From: Pseudomonas sp. ADAK13
Lineage (GTDB): Bacteria > Pseudomonadota > Gammaproteobacteria > Pseudomonadales > Pseudomonadaceae
Assembly: GCF_012935715.1 (NCBI RefSeq)
Contig: NZ_CP052860.1
Location: forward strand, 5,580,001-5,644,000
Reading direction: 5' to 3'
Length of the DNA: 64,000 nt
Numbering within the stretch: position 1 is the first letter of the stretch; each line of letters begins with the position of its first letter. Made by a program: the position numbers and the translations under genes. Of the stretch, positions 1-10,365 are shown piece by piece. The notes beneath the pieces were generated by a model. It ran no database searches. It saw nothing but the letters and a program-made list of their open reading frames with translations, and was not told where the DNA came from.

Positions 1-3000
1 TTCGGATGGCCCGAATTGCCCTGGCGTATATAAAATTTTGATCGATATTTTTTTGCCAGCGCCAATTCAAAGTCTGTCGCGCCGCATTTGCTGAATGTCA
101 CCTCTGTTGCCGGCGGCGTGCTGAGCTTCACGTAATAAAATTCAGCGGTATCCGCCTCAACCACCAGGTATTGGGAGGGGTCGCCTGCTTTTGGGCTGGA
201 CACCACAATGCCGCGCATCTCACGTTGATCGTTGACGCCAGGGCTGATGCTGCCGAGCCTCACCACGCGGGTTTCTGCCTCAAGGAACTTGTTGGTGGTT
301 CCAGAGGGGAGGCCGAAGTGCGGATCGTCGATTATTTTTCCGTCGATAAGTGTTTTGTATTCGATAGGCTTTTGGGTGGGAAGCGGTACGAGCTTGGCGC
401 CCATTTCAGTATCGACCATCTTATGCAGGCGTCTTTCCCGAACCACGAACCGGTCACTGTTGAACAGTTTGCGCGGGGAGGGAAACAGACGTTCGTGTTC
501 CAGCGCCTGTAACTCCAACTGCAGCTCGTTGCCAGTGCTGACGATGATCCTGGAGAAACACTCATCGTTGGCGCCGCGTTTCGCTCTCCCGACAGGCGCT
601 GCAGGCACCGGGCAAATGGCTTCGTAGTTTTCCAACTCTGCCTCGCGCCCGGCAGACTCCAGGTCCGTCAGTTGGCCGGGTTGTCTGGCGTTGTAGCGAT
701 AGACCTTCTCGCCATCCACTACATCAAAGCCGTCGGAGCGTGAGATGACATAGGCATCTTCTGCCAATGATTGTTCGGTGACCAACGCCTGGGTGCCGTC
801 AAAGAAGGTTTCACTTCGCAGTGGGAGCGTTGATGGGGTTGGGGCGGCTGGCAGGATGAAGGGATCTTCAGGAACGCTGCTCGCACCCACGGAAAACAGG
901 GCGTTCATCGCGCCATCCGCAGCTTTGAGTGCGCCATCACGGCGCTCGGCCAAGGTGTCACCCGAAACCGATTTTTCTACGCCAAGGGCTGTTTCAGCGA
1001 TCGCGGCGGCGGTAGCCACCCCGGTGGTGATGATGCCTGTGGGAGCCAACTTTGCCAGCAATCCTGTCCCAACCGTGATGTCGTTGAGCCAAGCGTCGCG
1101 AATGACCTCGCTGTTTGATTTGATCGCCAAGTCCGCATCACTGCTCGCGCGTTTTTCGGTTATCTCGGTGATGTGCTGGAAGACATCGCCGTGAATACTG
1201 ATGTTGGCACGGTCGATGGTGATGCCTTCCTCCAGATCCCACTGGTTTGTCCCGAGCATGGCCAGCGAGGTGTCGACGCCGTTATAGCTGATACCGTCCT
1301 GCCGGTCGTACACGGAGAAGTGCGACGCCAGGTCCTTGCGCTTCTTCGGATCCCTGGCCTGGTCGACGATCCATTGGTCCATTTTTTCCAGAGAGTCGAA
1401 GCGAACAAAGTCCGGGTCGCCTCCAGGTATGTAAAGCACCTGCGTGCCATCACGCCGGCCATTGGAGTAGAGGTATTGCCCATCGTCCTGGGCGGTGAAA
1501 CGCACGATATCGGAACCGTAGCCATTGATATCCAGGGGATGGGCCCGGACAAAGCCGCGTGTCGATGTCGATGCCTGCAACTGCGCTACGGTGATCGGGG
1601 CACGCTCATTCACCGAAACATTTGACGCCGCCCCCATGACCAGCAGGTAGTCCTCGCGCGTGAATTTGTGCTCATCGGCAAGCTTTGCCTGCTCTGCCGG
1701 GGAAAGCGCTTCGTAGGCCCGCAATTGCTGGCGGGCCTGGGCAATAAACCGGCCTTTGAGGATCGAGCGAAAGTCGTTGCGGTGCTGATCCCAGAAGTTA
1801 TCCAGCTTGGTAGTCATGATCGTCTGGAGATCCGTTTTCCAGCTTTCGTTCATCACTTCTGAGGGGGCAAGTGCAAACTTGTGGTGTTCTCCATAACCCT
1901 CAGGGTCGGTGTACAGGCCCGAGGTGGCGTCGAGCATGCCAGGAACCCAGTCGGCCTCACTGAAATTTTTCAATAAGGCGTCCGGCAAGCGCAGTGAGCT
2001 TTTGATCCGCCGGTGGGACAGTTCTTCGGACGTGCGGGCCGTGTCAAACCGGTTGTGGTAAATCGTGTCGGCATCCACCGTCTTACCCGTGAGCTTAAAA
2101 ATAATCGCCTCGGCAGATTTCTTCGCTTCAGCACGTGCGTTGGGCAGTGCCGCGGCGGTGGTGCTGGCAATGTTTTCAAACTTGCTTTTTTCAGCCATGG
2201 CGCGGGCAAGGTTGTCGTAATAGGTATCCGCTTGCTGCTTATGCGTTTCAAGGGATGGGATCGAATGCTCCGGAGTTGCCGGCGTGGAATCGAAAGCCCC
2301 TCTATGTTCAAGATAGTCGGCCCGCTCCTGGGCTTGAACGGCCGTGTCAGTGGGCGGCTCATTGTAAAAGCCGGCGACCATGCTCAATGGCACGTCGATA
2401 AACTGGCTCAAGCGCGGCATCTGTAACGACTGTTCAGAACCTGGTGCGATGAGTTTGCCTATTGCCAGGAGTGGGCCGGCGATCTGTGCCCAGCCTGAGT
2501 CGTCTGATGGCTCAAAGATTTTCAGTGCGCCGTTCACCGTGGCTGTCGCTTGCCCGGTCGCGGGAATAACCGTGAACGTACCTGGATCAACGTTTTGCCG
2601 GACCAGCCATGCCTGGACCGCCTCGTGGTCGAGCAAGCCGCGATACAGTTCGAGCCAGCGGCCCAGCAGCGAGTGGCGTGGCACCGTGACGAGCGCCTCT
2701 GATTGACCTTCGGCCGCTCGTCTCAGTGCACGGGAATAAGCGATCGCCAGGATCGTCTCTTCGGAAAAGAGGTCGGCATTGCCGGTGAGGAGCGCGACAA
2801 GCTGGTCGACTTGCTCCCGGCTTTCCGGCAGTGGCTTGCCCAGGGTTTTCAGGAAGCTCTCCAGACTTGCAGAGGCCCCAGGCTCACTTGCGTGCAGTTG
2901 GCTATAGGTTGAGCCGGCATGGAGGGGCACCCGGGTTCTGGACAATAGGTCGGGGAGCGTTTCTGGCGTGACGCGGCCTGAGTCCATGCCCGTACGAATC

Positions 3001-3809
3001 AGGCTCAGTTCCTGCGCGAGGTTATTGCGATCATAGATATCGCCAACGATTCGGCGATGAATTGCCAGCGTCTGTGGACCACGGGCTTTCTCCGATTTGA
3101 GGCTGGATTTGAAACTATCGTCGTAGAACGCTTTTACCATCGAGGCGTCTAGCGTGCCGCTCATAATCTCAGTGTAGGACAGGGGCGTTGGCAGCCCGCT
3201 GCCGATGACGACAGCTTCTGCGATCGCCAGGTTCCGGATCGCGATATTTGAGGAACCTTCGCTTTCGGTTGTGAACCTCACCAACCTGCCGTTGATCATG
3301 CCGTTGAGGCTCGACTTAGAAGGCAGAAACTTAATGCTCGACGCATCAAAGCCGGTTTCTTTGATAAAGGCCTGAAATGCAGGGGTGTTCAGTGCCGTGC
3401 GCAATTGGGTTAACCATTGCCCAAGGGTCGAAAGGGGTGGCACCTGCAGGGTCGTGGTTTGTTGATCGTCCGTTTGCGCCAGGATTTGCGCCACCTGCGC
3501 GTCGGCCTCGGCGCGGGTTGATGTGTTCGGATCACTGCTTACGCTGGACTCTGAAAGACTGCGTTGCCTGGCCAATGGCATTGACGGCGCAGAGGGCGGC
3601 GCATCTTCCAACGCTAGGCGCATCAGCCCAAACCCTGAACGTTTCGGAAACGGCGCGACTTCTTTGTCACCCGGTTCGGGCGGCGCATCACGGGGGGGCG
3701 TTGTGAGTGGCCGCAGCGTGTCGGGTGAGCCGAGGGGCCGGATGCCGGTGCTATCGTCCGCAGGCATCTGTCTGGTGGAAGCTGGGAAATGGGACTCAAC
3801 ACTTCTCAT
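1..3809 (-). CDS. Giant dermonecrotic-toxin-like protein (DUF6543-type), C-terminus outside window
   Basis: An uninterrupted minus-strand frame runs from an ATG at 3809 to the window edge, giving at least 1,269 codons without a stop. AGGAG lies 6 bases before the ATG. There is no signal peptide. The first ~120 residues are Pro/Ser-rich and low in complexity. A segment near residues 650-720 (FWDQHRNDF, then a helical stretch beginning LKGRFIAQARQQLRAYEAL) resembles the conserved region of large Pseudomonas proteins annotated as dermonecrotic toxin domain (DUF6543). Around residues 905-940 there is a Gly/Ala/Ile-rich hydrophobic stretch that could insert in a membrane. A basic GRAKRG follows near residue 1070. 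Such proteins are usually 1,200-2,500 residues with the effector part at the C-terminus, which is not visible here. The family call is by eye. The open frame itself is secure, but the activity is unknown. Confidence 0.72.
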   Translation of the reverse strand, partial: MRSVESHFPASTRQMPADDSTGIRPLGSPDTLRPLTTPPRDAPPEPGDKEVAPFPKRSGFGLMRLALEDAPPSAPSMPLARQRSLSESSVSSDPNTSTRAEADAQVAQILAQTDDQQTTTLQVPPLSTLGQWLTQLRTALNTPAFQAFIKETGFDASSIKFLPSKSSLNGMINGRLVRFTTESEGSSNIAIRNLAIAEAVVIGSGLPTPLSYTEIMSGTLDASMVKAFYDDSFKSSLKSEKARGPQTLAIHRRIVGDIYDRNNLAQELSLIRTGMDSGRVTPETLPDLLSRTRVPLHAGSTYSQLHASEPGASASLESFLKTLGKPLPESREQVDQLVALLTGNADLFSEETILAIAYSRALRRAAEGQSEALVTVPRHSLLGRWLELYRGLLDHEAVQAWLVRQNVDPGTFTVIPATGQATATVNGALKIFEPSDDSGWAQIAGPLLAIGKLIAPGSEQSLQMPRLSQFIDVPLSMVAGFYNEPPTDTAVQAQERADYLEHRGAFDSTPATPEHSIPSLETHKQQADTYYDNLARAMAEKSKFENIASTTAAALPNARAEAKKSAEAIIFKLTGKTVDADTIYHNRFDTARTSEELSHRRIKSSLRLPDALLKNFSEADWVPGMLDATSGLYTDPEGYGEHHKFALAPSEVMNESWKTDLQTIMTTKLDNFWDQHRNDFRSILKGRFIAQARQQLRAYEALSPAEQAKLADEHKFTREDYLLVMGAASNVSVNERAPITVAQLQASTSTRGFVRAHPLDINGYGSDIVRFTAQDDGQYLYSNGRRDGTQVLYIPGGDPDFVRFDSLEKMDQWIVDQARDPKKRKDLASHFSVYDRQDGISYNGVDTSLAMLGTNQWDLEEGITIDRANISIHGDVFQHITEITEKRASSDADLAIKSNSEVIRDAWLNDITVGTGLLAKLAPTGIITTGVATAAAIAETALGVEKSVSGDTLAERRDGALKAADGAMNALFSVGASSVPEDPFILPAAPTPSTLPLRSETFFDGTQALVTEQSLAEDAYVISRSDGFDVVDGEKVYRYNARQPGQLTDLESAGREAELENYEAICPVPAAPVGRAKRGANDECFSRIIVSTGNELQLELQALEHERLFPSPRKLFNSDRFVVRERRLHKMVDTEMGAKLVPLPTQKPIEYKTLIDGKIIDDPHFGLPSGTTNKFLEAETRVVRLGSISPGVNDQREMRGIVVSSPKAGDPSQYLVVEADTAEFYYVKLSTPPATEVTFSKCGATDFELALAKKYRSKFYIRQGNSGHP

Positions 3810-4004
3810 GGAAGCTCCTTGAACTAGGGAGGCCGGATCAGGAATGACCGAACTTACCCGCCTGTGTCGAGTCGCGCGCCGTAGGCGTTCCGAGAAATAA
3901 CCGAGGGAGTTTGGCGGGGTATTTCAAGGAGAAACACCCAAAAGCGGTAAGGTGCCCGTTGGCCTGGCCTCTGCAGGCGCAACGGGTGAGTATTGTTTAT
4001 GGCG
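3810..4004. promoter_or_regulatory. Toxin gene promoter region and 3' end of the nic operon
   Basis: This 195-base gap separates the last gene of the nicC operon (stop at 4005) from the start of the giant toxin-like gene (3809), both on minus. It holds an inverted repeat, CCCGTTG at 3955-3961 with CAACGGG at 3980-3986. This could fold into a hairpin after the nucleoside hydrolase gene, but no T-run follows it on the minus strand, so it is at best a weak terminator. No clear -10/-35 pair was recognised. Confidence 0.3.
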
Positions 4005-5078
4005 TTATTTTACCGGCGTTGGCAGCGTCACCAGCCCGACATAGCCGTCCCAGAACTGCTTCTGGTCCACGGCAAACACCACTTTGGCCTTCTGCGTGCC
4101 CACCGGCGCACCTTTCTTGTAGCCCAGTGCCCGGCCGTAGTCGGCGCCGAAGGTGGCGTCCACGTCCACCCACAGTTCGCGGGATTCGGTGACGATGGCG
4201 GGGCTTACCAGATACAGCGCAGGCAGGCTGTCCCAGGTGAAGCTGTGGTAGGCCGGATCCTTGTCGAACAGTGGCCCGAACTCGTGCTTGTACAGGTCGG
4301 CAATCGCGCCTTTATGGGCGATCACCCGCTGGTACACCGACTTGTCGAAGGTGACTTTCTCACACACATCATTGGGGAAAATCACGTGTTCGATCGGCGA
4401 GCGCAAGACGATTTTTGCGGCCTCCGGGTCGAACCACCAGTTGAACTCCGCTGCCGGTGTGGTATTGCCCGGAATCTCCAGGGCGCCGCCCATGTACACG
4501 ATGCGCTTGATCAGCGGCACGATGTCCGGCGCCGAGCGAATCGCCAGGGCGATGTTGGTCAGCGGGCCTACCGCCAGAATCGTCACCTCGTGGGGGTTGG
4601 CCCGCACGCTGTCGACGATGAACTGGGCGGCGGTTTCCTTGCGTAGCGTGGTGTGGGTCGCCAGGCCATCCGGTGGTGCTACCAGTTGTGATGCACTCGT
4701 TGGGCGCGGGTTCTTGAACGCACCCGGCCAGCCGGAGCCGAACAGGGCTTTTTCAGCCTCATAAGTGGCGTAGTCATGCAGCAGCGGATAGGCGGCGCCG
4801 GAATAGACACCGACTTCCTTTTCCACCCCCATGCGTTCCACGGCCTTGAGGGCGTCCACCTGTTCCTGGTCGACCCAGGCGTTGCCGCTGACCAGGGTCA
4901 TGCCCAGCAGGTCGATGCGTTTTTGCGCATGCAACTGGGCGAGCATGATAAAGGCCTGGCCGTCATCGTTGAGCACGTTGAAGTCGGTGTCGAAGATGAC
5001 TTTTTCTGCGGCCTGCGCCGTACCGGCACACAGGCCGACGGCGACAAGCAGGGCACAGCGCTTGATGAAACCTTGCAT
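4005..5078 (-). CDS. Periplasmic nucleoside hydrolase, last gene of the nic operon
   Basis: A 357-residue ribonucleoside N-ribohydrolase of the inosine-uridine-preferring (IUNH) fold. These enzymes hydrolyse a nucleoside to base plus ribose. The N-terminus is a clear Sec signal peptide (hydrophobic core to about residue 23, cleavage after AQA), so the enzyme should be periplasmic. The calcium/ribose motif is the variant form DTDFNVLNDD, seen in a subset of the family, rather than DTDPGxDD. Also present are ILAVGPLTNIALA and AEFNWWFDPEA, the usual substrate-site motifs. It begins 27 bases after nicT stops, with GGTGAG ahead of the ATG, so it is probably cotranscribed with the nicotinate genes. 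I infer a role in freeing nicotinate or nicotinamide from ribosides before uptake. Purine or pyrimidine specificity cannot be excluded. Confidence 0.85.
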   Translation of the reverse strand: MQGFIKRCALLVAVGLCAGTAQAAEKVIFDTDFNVLNDDGQAFIMLAQLHAQKRIDLLGMTLVSGNAWVDQEQVDALKAVERMGVEKEVGVYSGAAYPLLHDYATYEAEKALFGSGWPGAFKNPRPTSASQLVAPPDGLATHTTLRKETAAQFIVDSVRANPHEVTILAVGPLTNIALAIRSAPDIVPLIKRIVYMGGALEIPGNTTPAAEFNWWFDPEAAKIVLRSPIEHVIFPNDVCEKVTFDKSVYQRVIAHKGAIADLYKHEFGPLFDKDPAYHSFTWDSLPALYLVSPAIVTESRELWVDVDATFGADYGRALGYKKGAPVGTQKAKVVFAVDQKQFWDGYVGLVTLPTPVK

Positions 5079-5105
5079 GGAGACTCACCCGAAAAGTTGT
5101 TGTTA

Positions 5106-6416
5106 TTAACGGTTCACCAGTTTCGCCGGCAAGGCGATGACCAGGAAGCTGCTGAGAATCAGGCAGCCGGCAAAAAACCACAAGGCTCCGGCACTGCTGC
5201 CTGTGACGTCAATCGCAACGCCCATCAACGAGTTGCTCACCAGGCCTGCGATGTTCGCCAGTGAACAGGCCAGGGCAAAGCCGGTGGCCGCCGCGGTGCC
5301 TTTGAGAAAGGTCGCCGGCAGGCTGAAAAACACCGGCACCGCACCGATGATCGCCGCGGAGGCAATCGCAAACAGGGCCACGGTGGCGACCACGTTATGG
5401 GTGAAGAAGGTGCTGGTGGCCATCGCTGCCGCGCCGATGAAAAACGGCACGATGATGTGCCAGCGGCGTTCACGGTGTTTGTCGGAACTGGCACCGATCA
5501 GCAGCATGCCCAGCAACGCCGCCACGCTGGGCAAGGCGGTGAGGATGCCGATGTGGAAGGTGTCGGTGATGCCCGCGTTGCGGATAAACGTCGGCATCCA
5601 GAAGCCCATGGCGTAGGCGCTGAGCAGGATCGAGAAGTCGATACCGCCAAGCATCCACACCTTGAGGTTGAAGAAACCGTCGCGGAAGCTGTGCTTGCTG
5701 CCGGCACCGTCGGCGTCGTCCTTGCGCAGTTCGCTTTCCAGCAGGGTCTTTTCTTCAGGCGACAGCCACTTGGCTTGCTGATAGGTGTTGGGCAGTGCCC
5801 AGAAGGTCCACACACCGAGCAGCACGCTGGGCACCGCTTCGATCAGGAACAGCCACTGCCAGCCGCGCAGGCCGGCCATGTTGTCGAAGTGGCCCATGAT
5901 CCAGCCGGACAACGGGCCGCCGATCACGCTGGACAGCGGCAGGCCGATCATGAACAGGGCGATGATCCGCCCCCTGCGATGGGTGGGAAACCAGGTGGTC
6001 AGGTAATACAGCACGCCCGGCAGGAACCCGGCCTCGGCGGCGCCCAGCAGGAACCGCAGGATGTAGAACTGAGTGGTGGAGGTGACCAGCATGGTGCAGG
6101 CCGAGAGCAGGCCCCAGGTGATCATGATGCGGGCGATCCAGATCTTCGCGCCGACCTTTTCCAGGATCAGGTTGCTGGGTACTTCAAAAATGATATAGCC
6201 GACAAAAAACAGCCCGGCGCCGAGGCCGAACGCGGTTTCGCTGAAGTGCAACTGGTCGAGCATCTGCAATTTGGCGAAGCCGATATTGATGCGGTCCAGG
6301 TAGGCGGCGAGGTAGCAGAAACACAGGAACGGAATCAGCTTCCAGGTGATCTTGTGGTAGAGCGTGTGGACCGGATCGGCGACCGTAGTCGCGGGCGCTG
6401 CATTCGCAATGGGCAT
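5106..6416 (-). CDS. nicT: MFS transporter, probable nicotinate permease NicT
   Basis: A 436-residue major facilitator of the anion:cation symporter (phthalate/tartrate permease, ACS) type with about 12 hydrophobic segments. The first segment carries LAAYLDRINIGFAKLQM, a hallmark of this subfamily, and the inter-domain loop is charged (KTLLESELRKDDAD). It lies downstream of nicF in the nicCDEF operon, the position of nicT in Pseudomonas putida, where it is reported as the nicotinate/6-hydroxynicotinate transporter. AGGAG precedes the ATG by 7 bases. The 140-base gap to nicF carries only a hairpin. The substrate is inferred from context, since ACS members also carry other aromatic or sugar acids. 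Confidence 0.85.
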   Translation of the reverse strand: MPIANAAPATTVADPVHTLYHKITWKLIPFLCFCYLAAYLDRINIGFAKLQMLDQLHFSETAFGLGAGLFFVGYIIFEVPSNLILEKVGAKIWIARIMITWGLLSACTMLVTSTTQFYILRFLLGAAEAGFLPGVLYYLTTWFPTHRRGRIIALFMIGLPLSSVIGGPLSGWIMGHFDNMAGLRGWQWLFLIEAVPSVLLGVWTFWALPNTYQQAKWLSPEEKTLLESELRKDDADGAGSKHSFRDGFFNLKVWMLGGIDFSILLSAYAMGFWMPTFIRNAGITDTFHIGILTALPSVAALLGMLLIGASSDKHRERRWHIIVPFFIGAAAMATSTFFTHNVVATVALFAIASAAIIGAVPVFFSLPATFLKGTAAATGFALACSLANIAGLVSNSLMGVAIDVTGSSAGALWFFAGCLILSSFLVIALPAKLVNR

Positions 6417-6466
6417 TGGGTGTCTCCTGGCGGTGACTTATGGTTTTTATACAGCCGCTTTTTTTC

Positions 6467-6484
6467 CAGCACTTCGGAGTGCTG
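6467..6484. repeat. Hairpin in the nicF-nicT gap
   Basis: A perfect 7-base-pair inverted repeat (CAGCACT, loop TCGG, AGTGCTG) lies between nicF and nicT. On the minus-strand transcript it is followed by G and A residues rather than U, so it is not a canonical terminator. It may stabilise or process the polycistronic mRNA and so separate expression of nicF from nicT. Confidence 0.45.
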
Positions 6485-6556
6485 TAGAAGCGACGTCCAA
6501 AGGCAGTGTCAGAAGAGTGCAAGACCACGCTCTGTGGCGCGGTTCTTAATGAAACC

Positions 6557-7189
6557 TTATTGCTCCTTGAACTTGCTCATGGCCTCCCGCTTGCTGACCA
6601 CGTCGCCGTACTTGCTGTCGATATCAAACAAGTTGGCTTCGTGGGGCGCCGGGTGGCGGTCGCCGACGCATTCGCGCACGACGATGGTGCGAAACCCGTG
6701 TTGCACCGCGTCCACTGCGGTGGCGCGGATGCAGCCACTGGTGGAGCAGCCGGCGAGCACCACGGTGTCGACGCCCATGGCGTGCAGCATCGGGGCCAGG
6801 CTGCTGCCGAAAAACGCGCTGGCGTATTGTTTGGTGATGACTACTTCATTGGCCAGGGGCAAGACCTCGGTGCAGAACGCGGCCAGGGGGTTGCCCTCGA
6901 CCATGTCTTTCATCACAGGGGCCTTTTTTACCCAGATACCGCCGTCGGCGAAATGGCCCGGATGGTAACGGATATTGGTGTGCACCACGCTGATCCCGTG
7001 ATGCCGTGCGCTGGCCAGCAGCTCAACGCTTTCGGCGACGGCACTGACTACGCCCGGTGCAAACAACGGCGCGTCTTCGGTGGTGTAGCCTTGCATGAAA
7101 TCGATCATCAGCAGGGCGGATTTTTTGCCAAAGCCAATGCGGTTGCCCCAGACGCCCTGGTAGTTGGCGTCGGCGGATTGTTCGCTCAT
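6557..7189 (-). CDS. nicF: Maleamate amidohydrolase (isochorismatase-like), NicF
   Basis: A 210-residue cysteine hydrolase of the isochorismatase/N-carbamoylsarcosine amidase fold. The expected triad is visible: Asp30 (LLMIDFMQGY), Lys120 (VITKQYASAF) and Cys153 (TSGCIRATAVDA). In the aerobic nicotinate route NicF hydrolyses maleamate to maleate and ammonia in the cytoplasm. The ATG at 7189 has AGGA shortly upstream. Its place between nicE and nicT is that of the P. putida nic operon, although here a 133-base REP inverted repeat is inserted between nicE and nicF. Sequence alone would only give the hydrolase family, so the substrate rests on the neighbours. Confidence 0.9.
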   Translation of the reverse strand: MSEQSADANYQGVWGNRIGFGKKSALLMIDFMQGYTTEDAPLFAPGVVSAVAESVELLASARHHGISVVHTNIRYHPGHFADGGIWVKKAPVMKDMVEGNPLAAFCTEVLPLANEVVITKQYASAFFGSSLAPMLHAMGVDTVVLAGCSTSGCIRATAVDAVQHGFRTIVVRECVGDRHPAPHEANLFDIDSKYGDVVSKREAMSKFKEQ

Positions 7190-7211
7190 CTTTCAGTCCT
7201 CATTCATTACC

Positions 7212-7344
7212 TGTGGCGAGGGGCTTGTCCCCCGTTGGGCTGCGGAGCAGCCCCCGTAAGATCACCGTGTTACGTCAGGTGAAACTCAGTTGTCGATTTT
7301 GGGGCCGCTCCGCAGCCCAACGGGGGACAAGCCCCCTCACCACA
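7212..7344. repeat. REP-type inverted repeat (REPIN-like), family 1, copy 1
   Basis: Two arms of about 43 bases face each other: 7212-7254 beginning TGTGGCGAGGGGCTTGTCC, and 7301-7344 ending in the near-perfect reverse complement. A 46-base spacer separates them. The same arm sequence recurs at 12079-12172, 21807-21940 and, diverged, at 30642-30735. This is the two-REP inverted layout (REPIN) common in the P. fluorescens group, presumably moved by a RAYT transposase elsewhere in the genome. It sits inside the nicE-nicF operon gap, where the folded RNA could affect mRNA decay. Confidence 0.85.
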
Positions 7345-7353
7345 AAAGCGGTT

Positions 7354-8106
7354 TTAGTAGGCGCCGGAGAGCAGGGCGCCGGCGCCGGGGACGATGGGTT
7401 CCAGGTCCAGGGCCTTGAGCATGGCGTAGGTGGTAGCAATCGCGGCGGTGAGCACCGGCAGGCCGGTTTGCGCTTCGACCTTGGCCACCACGGGCAGCGA
7501 CTGCATTTGCACGCAGGCCGACAGCACGATCACGTCGACGCCTTCCAGGTTCATTCCGGCGACGATGGCCGGCAGGTTGGCCGGGTCGTGGCGGGCCACT
7601 TCGAGGTTGTCGGGGATTTCCAGGGCGCGCCAGTCCACTACGTCAAAGCCTTCTTCGCGGATGTAGTTCACCACCAGTTCGGTCAGCGGTTTCATGTACG
7701 GCGCGACGATGGCGATGCGCTTGGCGCCCATCACTTTCAGGCCTTCGATCAAGGCGCCGGCACTGGTGATCACCGGGGCGTTGGCGTCGTTGTCGGCGGT
7801 GGCCTTGCGCAGGCGCTGTTCGGAATTGCGGTGGTAACCCAGCCCCATGGCCATGATCGCCACCAGGCAGGCGTAGCCCAGCACGTCGACCTTGGCGTCG
7901 GACAGCTCGATGGCGCAACGGTCGGACTCGCCGTCCATCGCCGCCAGTTCTTCCTTGCGCACTTGCTTCATGCGCATGCGGCTGGAGTGAAAGGTGAAGC
8001 GTTCCGGACGAATTGCCTGGCGCGCGTTGAGCATCGCCGGGATCTCGGTTTCCATGGTGGTGTTGGAGCTCGGCACGATCTGGCCGATGCGGTAAGGCTT
8101 GAGCAT
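7354..8106 (-). CDS. nicE: Maleate cis-trans isomerase (Asp/Glu racemase family), NicE
   Basis: A 250-residue cofactor-free isomerase of the Asp/Glu/hydantoin racemase superfamily. The two catalytic cysteines expected for maleate isomerases are Cys80 (VLGYACLVAIM) and Cys198 (VLSACVQMQSL), and the N-terminal VPSSNTTMETEIP is the substrate-binding loop typical of this group. It converts maleate to fumarate, the last step of the pathway before the TCA cycle. GGAG lies 7-8 bases ahead of the ATG at 8106. It follows nicD with an 11-base gap. Confidence 0.92.
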   Translation of the reverse strand: MLKPYRIGQIVPSSNTTMETEIPAMLNARQAIRPERFTFHSSRMRMKQVRKEELAAMDGESDRCAIELSDAKVDVLGYACLVAIMAMGLGYHRNSEQRLRKATADNDANAPVITSAGALIEGLKVMGAKRIAIVAPYMKPLTELVVNYIREEGFDVVDWRALEIPDNLEVARHDPANLPAIVAGMNLEGVDVIVLSACVQMQSLPVVAKVEAQTGLPVLTAAIATTYAMLKALDLEPIVPGAGALLSGAY

Positions 8107-8117
8107 GGTGGTCTCCG

Positions 8118-10111
<1,994 letters not shown>

Positions 10112-10116
10112 TTAAA

Positions 10117-10126
10117 GTGTATACGC
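10117..10126. promoter_or_regulatory. Candidate NicR operator, nicC side
   Basis: GTGTATACGC lies 60 bases upstream of the nicC start. It matches 9 of 10 bases of the perfect palindrome GCGTATACGC found at 10292-10301 upstream of nicX. Two copies of such a rare decamer in one divergent control region are best explained as sites for the MarR-type repressor NicR encoded nearby. The regulator assignment is inference. Confidence 0.55.
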
Positions 10127-10291
10127 TCATTTTTTCAAATGAAAAGCCCGTGCCTTAAAAATTGTTTTTTTGGCCATATCGATCCCCTGTAACCGACTAT
10201 CTCCATATTTCATTGGTTATGTGTGGATTGGTAACGTTTTGCCGTGGCGCTTGCAGTCCATGCGTAAATCAGTTCTTATCGTTATTAAATG

Positions 10292-10301
10292 GCGTATACG
10301 C
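10292..10301. promoter_or_regulatory. Candidate NicR operator, nicX side
   Basis: A perfect 10-base palindrome, GCGTATACGC, directly followed by TATAAA at 10302-10307, which would serve as the nicX -10 element. The palindrome therefore fills the -10/-35 spacer, an expected place for a repressor site. The 308-base region 10058-10365 holds these two sites and otherwise only AT-rich promoter sequence; no other gene is seen in it. Confidence 0.6.
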
Positions 10302-10365
10302 TATAAAAACGCACTAGAGTGAAGCGCACTGCCAGATCTTGGTGCAGCCGCTGAGGAGACAGGAA

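Noticed and set aside
171..3822. Many short plus-strand frames across the left 3.8 kb
   Set aside because: They lie opposite one uninterrupted minus-strand frame that has a good ribosome site and runs off the window; they lack ribosome sites and family motifs.
4981..5078. Possible broken active site in the nucleoside hydrolase (no DTDPGxDD)
   Set aside because: The variant DTDFxxxxDD spacing occurs in a recognised subset of the family and the other substrate motifs are intact.
6467..6484. Hairpin between nicF and nicT as a terminator
   Set aside because: On the minus transcript it is followed by A residues, not U; it more likely affects mRNA stability.
5397..6968. 523-codon plus-strand frame
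   Set aside because: It is antisense to nicT and nicF, is rich in His/Gln/Gly from reverse-strand codon bias, and has no recognisable domain.
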